Source: Peptococcaceae bacterium UBA7702
Lineage (GTDB): Bacteria; Bacillota; Dehalobacteriia; UBA7702
NCBI GenBank assembly: GCA_002482535.1
Contig: DLGE01000001.1
Span: 62,001-126,000, forward strand
DNA length: 64,000 nt
Direction: 5' to 3'
Position numbers and translations under genes: made by a program
The notes under the pieces: generated by a model
What the model was told of the DNA's origin: nothing
Databases searched by the model: none
The model's input: only the letters and a program-made list of their open reading frames with translations
In this document: in pieces, positions 1 to 8,373 of the stretch
Layout of the letters: each line of letters starts with the position of its first letter
Position numbering within the stretch: the stretch's first letter is position 1

Positions 1-708
1 GGCAGTCAGCGGCTTCGGAACGTGATCAATAAAAACATCAGCGAAACGGATATTGTCGATACGGCGGTGACCGCTTTTCGCAACGGCTTTCACAGCCTGA
101 AATTTTATCTGATGATCGGTCTGCCCTTTGAAGAAGAGGAAGATATCGAGGGCATCAAGGATCTGATCACCACGGTGAAGAGAGCCACCGGGAAAGGCTT
201 GAACCTCAGTGTCAGCATTGGTACCTTTGTGCCCAAAGCCCAAACGCCCTTTCAATGGTGCGGCCAGGAAGCCGGCGAAACCGTGACGGCCAAACAGCGG
301 GATTTGAAAAGCTGGGCCAAAACACAAAAGGGCGTGCGCTTAGGCTATCACGATTTTGAAACAAGCTTCTTGGAAGCCGTGATCGCCAGAGGCGACCGGA
401 AGGTTGCCGATCTCATTGAACGCGGCTTTCAGCTCGGCGCCCGTCTTGACGGCTGGAGCGAATACTTCCGCTATGATCTTTGGCTCCACGCCATGGCGGA
501 AACGGATATCGACGCCAAAGAGTATGCCACCCGCTGGCTTTCCCCGGATCAGTCCCTGCCTTGGGATCACATTTCCTGTGGTGTCAGCAAAGCCTTTTTA
601 CAGAAGGAATACGAAAAAGCCGTCGCGGCGCGGTCAACGCCCCATTGCGCCGAAGACGTTTGCGCGGGCTGCGGCATCGGTTGCAGAAAGGCGGGGGAAA
701 GACCATGA
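1..708 (+). CDS. C-terminal part of a TIGR03960-type B12-binding/radical SAM protein (5' end outside the window)
   Basis: The reading frame is open from base 1 (first residues G-S-Q-R-L-R-N), so the GTG at 22 is internal and the gene starts before the window. About 235 residues remain of a family usually 600 residues or more. The visible part is the end of the radical SAM barrel and the C-terminal region, ending in a Cys-rich tail (CAGCGIGC); the FeS-binding Cys triad would lie upstream. Its stop overlaps the next start by 4 bases (ATGA). The pairing with a TIGR03936 protein and RNase G is conserved in Clostridia and Negativicutes. The biochemical role of the family is not established; a link to RNA modification is inferred only from neighbours. 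Confidence 0.85.
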   Translation, partial: GSQRLRNVINKNISETDIVDTAVTAFRNGFHSLKFYLMIGLPFEEEEDIEGIKDLITTVKRATGKGLNLSVSIGTFVPKAQTPFQWCGQEAGETVTAKQRDLKSWAKTQKGVRLGYHDFETSFLEAVIARGDRKVADLIERGFQLGARLDGWSEYFRYDLWLHAMAETDIDAKEYATRWLSPDQSLPWDHISCGVSKAFLQKEYEKAVAARSTPHCAEDVCAGCGIGCRKAGERP

Positions 709-1355
709 AATATCGGGTGAATTATGAAGTAAAGGGAAATCTCGCTTTTCTTTCCCACCTGGAGATCATGCGCCTTTGGCAGCGGGCCATTCTCCGCGGC
801 GGTCTCCCTGTGGCCTGGAGCAACGGCTTCAATCCCCGTCCCAAACTGTCTTTGGGCCCCGCCCGGGGTGTGGGCATCGAGGGGTGCAGCGAATATTTCG
901 ACGTTGAATTGAAAACCGAGGTGAGTTCTGAGGAACTGGTAAAAAAGCTCAACGATATTTTACCCCAAGGCATTTTTATCATTGCGGTACGGGAAATTCC
1001 CCAGTCCGGGAAGATGCTGGAGGCCGTGATTGACGAAGCCGTCTACAAAGTGACCTTCCTCAAAGGTCTTCCCGCTGACGCCGAAGTAAAAACCGCCGCT
1101 TTTCTCGAAACAAAAGCCGTGCCCTTTATCAGAAAAAGCCCCAAGGGCAGCAAAGAAGTGGATCTGCGGGCTTTTGTCAACGGTATTGAGATCAAAGGGG
1201 ACGAGATCCACCTCTCACTGAAAACAGGTCCCGCCGGTTCCATTCGGGTAACGGAACTTTTGACAGTATTCGGATATTGGGATATAATAAAGGACATTAG
1301 AATACAGAGGTTGGGACTTTTTGTGACCGTGGGAACAAAAAGGTTTACCCCATGA
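705..1355 (+). CDS. TIGR03936/DUF2344 family protein
   Basis: 216 residues from the ATG at 705. I chose this start because it overlaps the upstream TGA by 4 bases and gives the family-typical N-terminus MKYRVNYEVKGNLAFLSHLE; the frame is open further upstream but inside the previous gene. The motif S-N-G-F-N-P-R-P-K-L-S is typical of this family, which is almost always encoded next to, or fused to, the TIGR03960 radical SAM protein. The partnership suggests a shared pathway, but no reaction is known. RNase G follows 13 bases downstream, so the three genes are probably one operon. Confidence 0.85.
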   Translation: MKYRVNYEVKGNLAFLSHLEIMRLWQRAILRGGLPVAWSNGFNPRPKLSLGPARGVGIEGCSEYFDVELKTEVSSEELVKKLNDILPQGIFIIAVREIPQSGKMLEAVIDEAVYKVTFLKGLPADAEVKTAAFLETKAVPFIRKSPKGSKEVDLRAFVNGIEIKGDEIHLSLKTGPAGSIRVTELLTVFGYWDIIKDIRIQRLGLFVTVGTKRFTP

Positions 1356-1368
1356 ACGGAGCTGACTT

Positions 1369-2823
1369 ATGGAAAAAGAAATCATTATCCGCGCGGAAAG
1401 CGATGAGACCCTCGTCGCCGTCATAGAAGACCGCCGCCTGGTTGAATTATATATTGATCGCGCCGATGAGGAACGTCTTACCGGCAATATTTATAAGGGG
1501 ATCGTGGAAAACGTACTCCCAGGTATGCAGGCGGCTTTCGTCGATATCGGTCTCAATAAGAACAGTTTTTTATACATCCGGGAGGTCTTGCCCAAGGTCT
1601 CTTTGGAAGAAGAAGCGCCGCCCACCGCGGACATCAGTGACCTGTTGAGAAAAGGCCAGGAGATCCTGATTCAGATCGTCAAAGAGCCCACGCCCACCAA
1701 AGGCGCCAGGGTGACGACGCATCTGACTTTGGCCGGCCGTTATCTCGTTTTGATGCCCACCGTATCTTACATTGGGATTTCACGCCGCATTGAAGAGGAG
1801 GCGGAACGGGAACGCCTTTCCCGCCTGGCCGAAAATATCTGTCCCGAGGGCATGGGCGTCATCGTCCGCACTGTGGCCCAGGGAGCCGGAGAAGAAGAGC
1901 TTCTTGCCGATCTCAAATGGCTCAAAAGCGTTTGGAGCAGAATCATCAATAAGAGCGCCCATACAAAAGGCAGCAAGCTGATTTACAAAGATTTGAATCT
2001 CCTTTCCAGCATTTTGCGGGATCAGGTTACCGATGCCGTCACCAGGATCATCGTCAATGATCAAGAAACCTATGACGCCGTCATCGACGGATTGCAGTTT
2101 TTCCCCGGGGATTATAAACAAAAAGTCGTGACCGCCGACATGATGCGCATTTTTGACGATTATGACCTTTTTGAGGAAATCAAAAAAGCCGGTAAACGCA
2201 AAGCCTGGCTGAGAAACGGCGGCTACATCGTGATCGACAATACCGAGGCCCTCACCGCCATCGACGTCAACACCGGCAAATATGTGGGTACCACCAATCT
2301 CGAAGATACGGTGGTCAATGCCAATATTGAAGCCGTGGAAGAAATCGTTCGCCAGGTGCGCCTGCGCAACATTGGTGGCATCATCATCATCGACTTCATC
2401 GATATGGAAAAAGAAGAAGACCGGGAAAAGGTCATGGAAGCCTTGAGCAAAGAGCTGAAAAAAGACCGGGTCAAAACGAATATTCTCGGCCTGACTCAAC
2501 TGGGACTCCTCGAAATGACCCGGAAAAAGACGGGGCATGGCTTAAACCAGATGATGGATCGGGAATGCGGCTGCTGTGACGGACGAGGCAGATTGTATAA
2601 TGATTCCATGGTCTGTTTGGAAATTCGCCATATCGTCAATAGGGAGGCCGTCGCCACGGCGGCGGACATCATCCGGGTGGAAACTTCGTCGGCCTTGATC
2701 CAGTATATCAAGTACAATAAACTGCAAAACAAATGGGAAAAGGAATCCGGCAAAAAGATCGTCCTCGCCGCCAACGATAACCTCTGTCATGGGTTTACCG
2801 TACGGCCTATTTTTAACGATTGA
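1369..2823 (+). CDS. rng: Ribonuclease G/E family endoribonuclease
   Basis: 484 residues, the length of RNase G rather than the longer RNase E. An S1 RNA-binding domain begins near residue 38 (GNIYKGIVENVLPGMQAAF). The DNase I-like catalytic region carries D299 (in DVNTGK) and D342 (in IIIDFIDM), the same spacing as the Mg-binding aspartates of E. coli RNase E. A Zn-link motif lies at C400-x-x-C403. It cleaves single-stranded, A/U-rich RNA during rRNA maturation and mRNA decay in the cytoplasm. It ends the TIGR03960/TIGR03936 operon and is followed by an intrinsic terminator. rplU, which often follows rng in related genomes, is absent here. Confidence 0.95.
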   Translation: MEKEIIIRAESDETLVAVIEDRRLVELYIDRADEERLTGNIYKGIVENVLPGMQAAFVDIGLNKNSFLYIREVLPKVSLEEEAPPTADISDLLRKGQEILIQIVKEPTPTKGARVTTHLTLAGRYLVLMPTVSYIGISRRIEEEAERERLSRLAENICPEGMGVIVRTVAQGAGEEELLADLKWLKSVWSRIINKSAHTKGSKLIYKDLNLLSSILRDQVTDAVTRIIVNDQETYDAVIDGLQFFPGDYKQKVVTADMMRIFDDYDLFEEIKKAGKRKAWLRNGGYIVIDNTEALTAIDVNTGKYVGTTNLEDTVVNANIEAVEEIVRQVRLRNIGGIIIIDFIDMEKEEDREKVMEALSKELKKDRVKTNILGLTQLGLLEMTRKKTGHGLNQMMDRECGCCDGRGRLYNDSMVCLEIRHIVNREAVATAADIIRVETSSALIQYIKYNKLQNKWEKESGKKIVLAANDNLCHGFTVRPIFND

Positions 2824-2890
2824 AAAGCAAATATCCGGCGGCCGCTCCTTCCGCTTCGGCGGCAGAGCGGCGGCTTAAAATAAAAATACC

Positions 2891-2915
2891 CCGCCGACGG
2901 TCCGGCGGTTTTTTT
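2891..2915 (+). terminator. Rho-independent terminator after rng
   Basis: A CCGCCG/CGGCGG stem with a 6-base loop is followed by seven T residues. It closes the operon that ends with rng. Confidence 0.85.
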
Positions 2916-2931
2916 ATGGCAGGCCTTTCGA

Positions 2932-2960
2932 TTTACTTTTTAAATTCGATATGGTATAAT
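2932..2960 (+). promoter_or_regulatory. Sigma-A-type promoter for the asp23-fakA-recG unit
   Basis: A -10 box TATAAT at 2955-2960 lies 17 bases after the -35-like TTTACT at 2932-2937, just downstream of the rng terminator and about 40 bases before the start at 3003. Confidence 0.65.
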
Positions 2961-3002
2961 CTCTTTGTTAAACTTTTAACGTAGGATTACGGAGGTGTAA
3001 TC

Positions 3003-3347
3003 ATGGTCAATACTGTTGTTAACGAAACGGGGACCGTCGTGATATCCCAGACGGCCATTGCCCAGATCGCTTATAAAGCTGTTTCCGAATGCTTCGGCGT
3101 CATCGGTATGCCGGCCCAGAATATCGCCCAGTTCTTACGGGGAGAAGGGGCCAACAAGGGCATCGAAGTAAAAATCAAAGAAAACGGCATCCATATTATG
3201 GTGCAGATCCAGGTATTGTACGGCACCAAAATTTCGGAAATTGCCAAAAATATTTCCGACGCGGTACTTTATGCCGTAGAATATGCCACCGGCATGAGAG
3301 TGGAAACCCTCGAAATCAAAATTGCCGGCATCCGTGTTGTGGATTGA
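3003..3347 (+). CDS. Asp23/Gls24 family envelope-associated protein (YloU type)
   Basis: 114 residues with a strong GGAGGTG ribosome-binding site before ATG 3003. The sequence fits the Asp23/DUF322 fold throughout: an N-terminal ISQTAIAQIAYKAV helix, a central KIKENGIHIMVQIQV strand pair, and an amphipathic C-terminal helix followed by V-E-T-L-E-I-K. In Bacillota a yloU gene is nearly always directly upstream of the DAK-domain fatty acid kinase gene, as here (16 bases to the next start). Some relatives attach to the membrane and respond to alkaline or envelope stress. The function of YloU itself is poorly defined, so the name is family-level only. Confidence 0.88.
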   Translation: MVNTVVNETGTVVISQTAIAQIAYKAVSECFGVIGMPAQNIAQFLRGEGANKGIEVKIKENGIHIMVQIQVLYGTKISEIAKNISDAVLYAVEYATGMRVETLEIKIAGIRVVD

Positions 3348-3363
3348 GGAGGATCTCTTTTTA

Positions 3364-5028
3364 ATGAAGGAATTGAAATCGCTGAACGCCGCCCTGCTGT
3401 TGCAGTTTTTTCGTTATGGAGAAGCCGCGCTGACAGGGCATAAAGATGAAATAAACGCGCTGAACGTCTATCCTGTGCCTGACGGTGACACCGGCACCAA
3501 TATGGGACTAACCATCAAAAGCGCCGTCAAAAACCTTGACGATACGATGTCGGTGAAAGAGCTTTGCGCTGTGATTTCCCGGGGCGCGCTGATGGGCGCC
3601 AGGGGGAATTCCGGGGTAATCCTCTCTCAGATTCTCCGCGGTTTTACCATGTCTTTACAAAATCAGCCTGTGATCGATGGTGTCGCTTTTGCTAACGCCC
3701 TCCAAAAGGGCGTGGAGATCGCCTATAAAAGCGTATTGAAACCGGTGGAAGGCACCATTTTGACGGTGGGCCGCAAGGCCGCCGAAGCCGCCGTGGCCGC
3801 CGCCAAGGAGGAACCGAATATCATCGCTGTTTTGAACAGCGCCTTATCCGCCGGTAAAATCGCTCTGGATAACACACCCAATCAACTGGCGGTGCTCAAG
3901 GAAGCCGGCGTTGTCGACGCCGGCGGCAAAGGGCTGCTCTATCTCTTCGAAGGGGGACTGGCTGCCCTCAACGGGGAAGAGATGTTTGTCATCGGCGCCA
4001 AAGACGATTTGGTGGTGAAAGATAAAACCGCCGCTTTTGCCGCCGAAATCCAGGAAAGCGAGATCAAATACCGTTACTGTACGGAACTGATGATCCACAA
4101 CGCTAAAAAAGACCACGAGTACGCCAAAAAACACATCACCAAGGCTGTGGACGGCGATTCCCTGGTCTGTGTCGGCGACGAGGGGATCATCAAAATCCAT
4201 TATCACAGCAACGATCCCGGTAAAATCATCAGTTTCGCCTTGACCATCGGCGAGCTATTCGATATCAAAGTGGAAAACATGAAAGAACAGATGGCCCGGG
4301 AAGCCGCGGAAAAACGCGCTTTGTCTCAAAAGGAAGCGCCGCCTTTGGCCACGGAACCGCCGAAGCCCCGGAAAAAGTGTGCCGTGATCGCCGTCTCCAG
4401 CGGGGAAGGGCTGACGGAAATCTTCAAAGGCCTCGGCGCCGATGAAGTGATTTTCGGCGGTCAGACCATGAACCCCAGCGCCGAAGATATGATCAACAGC
4501 ATGGCAAAGGTCAACGCCGAAGAATTTGTGATTTTGCCCAACAACAGCAACATCATTCTCGGCGCGCAGCAAGTGGCGGAGATCTGTGATTTTCCTGTGG
4601 AAATTGTACCCAGTAAATTTATGACCCAGGGCCTTGCCGCCATGATGATGTTCAGCGGTGATCAGAGCGCCGCGGAAAACAAAGAAGCCATGAGCGAGGT
4701 TTTACCCGGCGTCCAAAACGGCGAGATCACCTTTTCTATTCGGGATACCGTCACCGACGGCATCGAGATCAAAGCCGGCGATATCCTGGTGCTCCTTAAC
4801 GGAAAGATCATCGCCGCGGAAAAAAGCGTGGAGGACGGTGTCTTTGCCCTTTTGGCAAGGATGCCCATCGACGATAGCTCCCTCTTAACGCTGTACTACG
4901 GCCATGATGTGACTGCCGCCGCCGCGTCAGCGCTGAAAGAAACTTTGGCGAAACGCTATCCGGAGCTGGAAGTGGAATTGTATGAGGGCACTCAGCCTCT
5001 TTACCATTATCTGATTTCTTTGGAATGA
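3364..5028 (+). CDS. fakA: Fatty acid kinase catalytic subunit-like protein (DAK phosphatase domain, YloV)
   Basis: 554 residues from ATG 3364, preceded by GAGGAGGAT; the frame stays open upstream to 3322 but that would overlap asp23. Residues 1-200 form the DhaL/DAK ATP-binding domain, with NVYPVPDGDTGTNMG holding the Asp residues that bind Mg-ATP, and ARGNSGVILSQ. The remainder is the YloV/FakA middle and C-terminal regions. FakA phosphorylates exogenous fatty acids held by a FakB protein, feeding acyl-phosphate to PlsX/PlsY. No fakB is in the window, but plsX and acpP are about 12 kb downstream. recG follows 6 bases after the stop. Confidence 0.88.
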   Translation: MKELKSLNAALLLQFFRYGEAALTGHKDEINALNVYPVPDGDTGTNMGLTIKSAVKNLDDTMSVKELCAVISRGALMGARGNSGVILSQILRGFTMSLQNQPVIDGVAFANALQKGVEIAYKSVLKPVEGTILTVGRKAAEAAVAAAKEEPNIIAVLNSALSAGKIALDNTPNQLAVLKEAGVVDAGGKGLLYLFEGGLAALNGEEMFVIGAKDDLVVKDKTAAFAAEIQESEIKYRYCTELMIHNAKKDHEYAKKHITKAVDGDSLVCVGDEGIIKIHYHSNDPGKIISFALTIGELFDIKVENMKEQMAREAAEKRALSQKEAPPLATEPPKPRKKCAVIAVSSGEGLTEIFKGLGADEVIFGGQTMNPSAEDMINSMAKVNAEEFVILPNNSNIILGAQQVAEICDFPVEIVPSKFMTQGLAAMMMFSGDQSAAENKEAMSEVLPGVQNGEITFSIRDTVTDGIEIKAGDILVLLNGKIIAAEKSVEDGVFALLARMPIDDSSLLTLYYGHDVTAAAASALKETLAKRYPELEVELYEGTQPLYHYLISLE

Positions 5029-5034
5029 GATCGA

Positions 5035-7425
5035 ATGAGAAAATCATTTATTAAAATTGCAGAAGCAGCCCAAAAAGAAAGCCACACAGGATACGGTGAT
5101 TATGCCGTATTCGGTGGCTTTTCTGTCTTTATTGAGGAACTGCTGGCCAAAGAAAACGACGACGACGCGCTGCTGATGAAAAGTGTCGTACGTCATTACA
5201 GCGATTCCAATCTGGCGACCCGGAAGGCCATCATTGATTTGCTCCTGCACTTGTTGGCCCAGGATGACACGGGGGCGGTGGCAGAGGAAAAGGCTGCCGT
5301 TACCGTCACAAAAGAAAAATCTTCCCAGGCAGAGGAAACCCCGGCTGTGGTTGAGGCGGCACCAAATTTGGTTGCGGTTGAGACAGTAAAAGCCCAGACG
5401 GCGGCGACTCCTGCCGATCTTCAATATCTTAAGGGCGTGGGTCCGAAAAAAGCCAAACAATTGCAAAAGCTTGGCATCAAAACCGTAGGCGATCTTGTGG
5501 AATACTTCCCCCGCCGCCATGAAGACCGTCGCCAGGTGATGGCCGTATCCTCCCTCTTCCACGGCCAAACGGCACTGATTAGCGGCGTTGTGGATCAGGT
5601 GCAGGAGAACCGCGTCCGCAATGGTTTGCAGATCATCAAAGCCCGTCTCACCGACGAGAGCGGCTTCATTACCGTGGTTTGGTTCAACCAACCGTGGCTG
5701 AAAAGCCGTCTCACCACCGGCGTGGGCATCACCGTTTACGGCAAAGCCGACCTGCAATACGGAAAACGCAATTTTGTCGCCGCGGAGTATGAATTCGGCG
5801 TTAAGGAAGAGGGCTTCGGCATTTTACCTGTTTACGGTTTGACCGCCGGTCTTTCCCAAAAATCTTTGCGTCTTATCGTGGCCAACGCCTTAGAATTTTT
5901 TAGAGGCCGTATCGAAGAATTTCTGCCCCCTGACTTTTTGACTCAATATTCTTTGGCAAATAGGGAAAAGGCAGTGTTTGATTATCATTTTCCGCCGGAT
6001 TTTGCCGCCCTCAACAAGAGCCGTTACCGCCTTGTGTTCGAGGAATTTTTCCTGTTTCGTTTGGCCTTTCGTCTTAAGGGCCAAGGAGAAAAGAGGAAAG
6101 GGCGCATCCAAAAAGAGGGCTGCGTCGAAGATTTCTTCCGCTTATTGCCTTTTGCTCCCACCGCGGCCCAGCGCCGGGTGATTGGGGAGATCTACGGTGA
6201 TATGGCCTCTACCATAATGATGAATCGCCTGGTTGAAGGCGACGTCGGCAGCGGCAAGACGGTGGTGGCCGCCGCCGCGGTTTATCGTTGTTATTGCTCC
6301 CACCATCAGGCGGCGCTGATGGCGCCCACGGAAATTTTGGCCATGCAGCATTACCGTTCCTTGACGGAGCTGTTTCGCGGCACCGGCCTGCGGGTGGCCT
6401 TGCTGACCGGCGCCGTGAAAGCAGCGGAAAAGCGTGAAATTTGCCTGGCTTTGAGTGAAGGCAAAATTGATCTGCTCATCGGCACCCACGCATTGATCGA
6501 AAACAACGCCGTCTTTCGTGATTTGGCCCTGGTGGTCATTGATGAACAGCACCGTTTTGGCGTTCAGCAAAGGAACGCCTTGTTCATGAAAGGGAATGAT
6601 CCTGATCTGCTGATCATGACGGCAACGCCGATCCCCCGCACCTTGGCAATGACGGTTTTTGCCGGGCTTGACATCTCCCTCCTTGACCAAATGCCACCGG
6701 GCAGAAAGCCGCCGAAAACCATGGTGATCACAAGGGAGCAGGAGGATAGAGCCTTCTCCTTTATGAAAAAGCATATTGCCGCCAAGCGCCAATGCTTCAT
6801 CGTCTGCCCTTTGGTGGAAGAAAGCGAATCTCTTGATTTGGAAGCGGCCAAAGAACTGTATGAGCGTCTTAAAAACAGGGAGATGAAAGATATTGCCATT
6901 GGCCTCGTCCACGGTAGGATGAAGGCTGCGGAAAAAGACGCTGTTTTGGAGTCCTTCCGTAAAAATGAAATCGCTGTTTTGATCGCCACCACCGTGATTG
7001 AAGTCGGCATCGACGTGCCCAATGCGACAATCATGATGATCCGTGACGCCGACCGTTTTGGTCTCGCTCAACTGCATCAGATCAGGGGCCGTATCGGCCG
7101 CGGTGATTTTGCCGGCACTTGTCTGTTAGAAACCGCCGCCGGTAATGAACAGGCCATAAAACGTCTTAGGGTTTTGGAGCAATTTAGCGACGGTTTTAAA
7201 GTTGCTGAAGAAGATTTGAAGCTTCGCGGTCCCGGCGATTTCTTCGGTGTCCGCCAGCACGGACTGCCCGAGCTCAAGCTGGCGGACCTGTTTCAGGATC
7301 ATGCTTTGTTGGTGGAAGCCGCTCACGCTGTGGATGAGCTGCTAAAAAAGGATCCCAGTCTCAATGACGAAGCTTGGCAGAAGACGAAAGAGCGGCTGAA
7401 GCGTCTTTATGATCTAGGAAAATAA
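5035..7425 (+). CDS. recG: ATP-dependent DNA helicase RecG with an N-terminal extension
   Basis: 796 residues; about 670-690 is typical. Residues from about 126 onward carry the classical RecG layout: HhH-like segment (LKGVGPKKAKQLQKLG), wedge/OB domain, then the superfamily 2 motor with Walker A EGDVGSGKT (about 400-408), DEQH box (about 503-506), TATPIPRT and QIRGRIGRG. It remodels stalled forks and Holliday junctions. The first 125 residues are extra: a helical segment (about 1-85) and an Ala/Val/Glu-rich linker (about 85-125). The start at 5035 lies 6 bases after fakA and the extension is in frame without other good starts, so it looks real. Confidence 0.93.
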   Translation: MRKSFIKIAEAAQKESHTGYGDYAVFGGFSVFIEELLAKENDDDALLMKSVVRHYSDSNLATRKAIIDLLLHLLAQDDTGAVAEEKAAVTVTKEKSSQAEETPAVVEAAPNLVAVETVKAQTAATPADLQYLKGVGPKKAKQLQKLGIKTVGDLVEYFPRRHEDRRQVMAVSSLFHGQTALISGVVDQVQENRVRNGLQIIKARLTDESGFITVVWFNQPWLKSRLTTGVGITVYGKADLQYGKRNFVAAEYEFGVKEEGFGILPVYGLTAGLSQKSLRLIVANALEFFRGRIEEFLPPDFLTQYSLANREKAVFDYHFPPDFAALNKSRYRLVFEEFFLFRLAFRLKGQGEKRKGRIQKEGCVEDFFRLLPFAPTAAQRRVIGEIYGDMASTIMMNRLVEGDVGSGKTVVAAAAVYRCYCSHHQAALMAPTEILAMQHYRSLTELFRGTGLRVALLTGAVKAAEKREICLALSEGKIDLLIGTHALIENNAVFRDLALVVIDEQHRFGVQQRNALFMKGNDPDLLIMTATPIPRTLAMTVFAGLDISLLDQMPPGRKPPKTMVITREQEDRAFSFMKKHIAAKRQCFIVCPLVEESESLDLEAAKELYERLKNREMKDIAIGLVHGRMKAAEKDAVLESFRKNEIAVLIATTVIEVGIDVPNATIMMIRDADRFGLAQLHQIRGRIGRGDFAGTCLLETAAGNEQAIKRLRVLEQFSDGFKVAEEDLKLRGPGDFFGVRQHGLPELKLADLFQDHALLVEAAHAVDELLKKDPSLNDEAWQKTKERLKRLYDLGK

Positions 7426-7551
7426 GGAACATAGGTTTTTGGCTGGCCTTTTTTACCAAAGGAGGCGCTGGCGAAAAGAGCGCCGTTAGTGTAGGCGGTT
7501 TTTTGCCTTTGCGGTACCGAGCCGTTTTGTGCGAATCTGAAAAATATTTTA

Positions 7552-7580
7552 AAAACGCCTTTTCAGGAGGCGTTTTCTTT
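7552..7580 (+). terminator. Terminator after recG
   Basis: A 9-bp stem AAAACGCCT/AGGCGTTTT is followed by a T-rich run. The 228 bases between recG and the first SASP gene hold only this hairpin, the sporulation promoter candidate at 7598-7626 and the SASP ribosome-binding site. Confidence 0.75.
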
Positions 7581-7597
7581 TTCGGAAAAAAATGACG

Positions 7598-7626
7598 GAA
7601 TAAAAAATTTGAATTGAGTCACACTA
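7598..7626 (+). promoter_or_regulatory. Candidate sigma-G (forespore) promoter for the SASP genes
   Basis: GAATA at 7598-7602, a 17-base spacer, and CACACTA at 7620-7626 resemble the B. subtilis sigma-G pattern (GHATR, 17-18 bases, CATWMTA) with one mismatch in the -10. The position about 30 bases before the SASP start supports it. Not tested. Confidence 0.5.
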
Positions 7627-7653
7627 ACTTTGCAGCGAAAGGAGGTGTGCTTG

Positions 7654-7848
7654 ATGAGAACTCCGATGAAACCAGAAGCGGCGACCGCAATGAAACAATT
7701 TAAACTGGAAGTAGCGAATGAACTGGGCATCCCCGATTATGAGAACATGGATAAGGGCAATCTTTCTTCCCGTGAAAACGGCTATGTCGGCGGTAATATG
7801 ACCAGAAAAATGGTTTCCTTTGCCGAACAAAATATGGCGGGCAAATAA
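7654..7848 (+). CDS. Alpha/beta-type small acid-soluble spore protein
   Basis: 64 residues from ATG 7654, preceded by a near-perfect AAGGAGGTG; a TTG at 7630 is in frame but would place the ribosome-binding site inside the gene. The first conserved block (KLEVANELGI) contains the E-[VI]-A site cut by the germination protease. The second block (SSRENGYVGGNMTRKMVSFAE) is the DNA-binding SASP signature. SASPs coat and protect DNA in the dormant spore and are digested during germination. The segment between the blocks (PDYENMDKGNL) is shared exactly with the next gene. The protease gene gpr lies 1.7 kb away. Confidence 0.92.
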   Translation: MRTPMKPEAATAMKQFKLEVANELGIPDYENMDKGNLSSRENGYVGGNMTRKMVSFAEQNMAGK

Positions 7849-7911
7849 TAACGAACACGAAACAAAAAAGTAAGTACAAAAAGTACAGTATTTCAAGGAG
7901 GAATCAATACA

Positions 7912-8160
7912 ATGGCGAAATCCAATCCTGTTAAACAGAGCGCACAAGGCGCTTTAAACCGTTTCAAAATGGAAGTTGCAAGTGAACTGGGTATCCCCGA
8001 TTATGAAAACATGGATAAGGGCAACCTTTCTTCCCGTGAAAACGGCTATGTCGGCGGCAACATGACTAAGAAAATGGTAGCCTATGCCGAACAGGCCATG
8101 AGCCAAGGACAGAACAGTGCAGTCAGCAGCTCTGCCAAAACTCGTTTTCCCCGCGGCTAA
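7912..8160 (+). CDS. Alpha/beta-type small acid-soluble spore protein (paralogue)
   Basis: 82 residues from ATG 7912, with AAGGAGGAAT upstream. It repeats the previous protein almost exactly through the core (from LGIPDYENMDK to GGNMT) but has longer ends: an 11-residue N-terminal lead and a basic/Ser-rich tail ending KTRFPRG. The GPR cleavage site is in KMEVASELG. The 63-base gap from the first SASP has no clear terminator, so both may share the upstream promoter candidate. A strong terminator follows. Tandem SASP genes next to gpr suggest a recent local duplication. Confidence 0.92.
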   Translation: MAKSNPVKQSAQGALNRFKMEVASELGIPDYENMDKGNLSSRENGYVGGNMTKKMVAYAEQAMSQGQNSAVSSSAKTRFPRG

Positions 8161-8190
8161 TAAAGGAATAAAATTCTAATCATTCTATGA

Positions 8191-8223
8191 AAAAGGGCAG
8201 GTCGAAAGACCTGCCCTTTTCCC
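8191..8223 (+). terminator. Strong Rho-independent terminator after the SASP pair
   Basis: A perfect 13-bp stem (AAAAGGGCAGGTC and its complement) with a GAAA tetraloop runs into a T/C tract. It separates the SASP unit from the SLH gene. Confidence 0.93.
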
Positions 8224-8373
8224 TTTGCGTGCATTTTTTGCTGTGGTGGCCAAGACCCTTGCCTTGCGCGACGCTTCCCCAGACAATGAAAAAAAAGGGT
8301 TTTCCTGCCTTTTGTAGAATATTATCATTTATGGCGAATACCAAAAACGACAAATGAAAAAACGGGGTGGATC

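Noticed and set aside
6142..7077. A 311-codon minus-strand open frame within recG
   Set aside because: It lies over the helicase motor motifs and has no recognisable product or ribosome-binding site.
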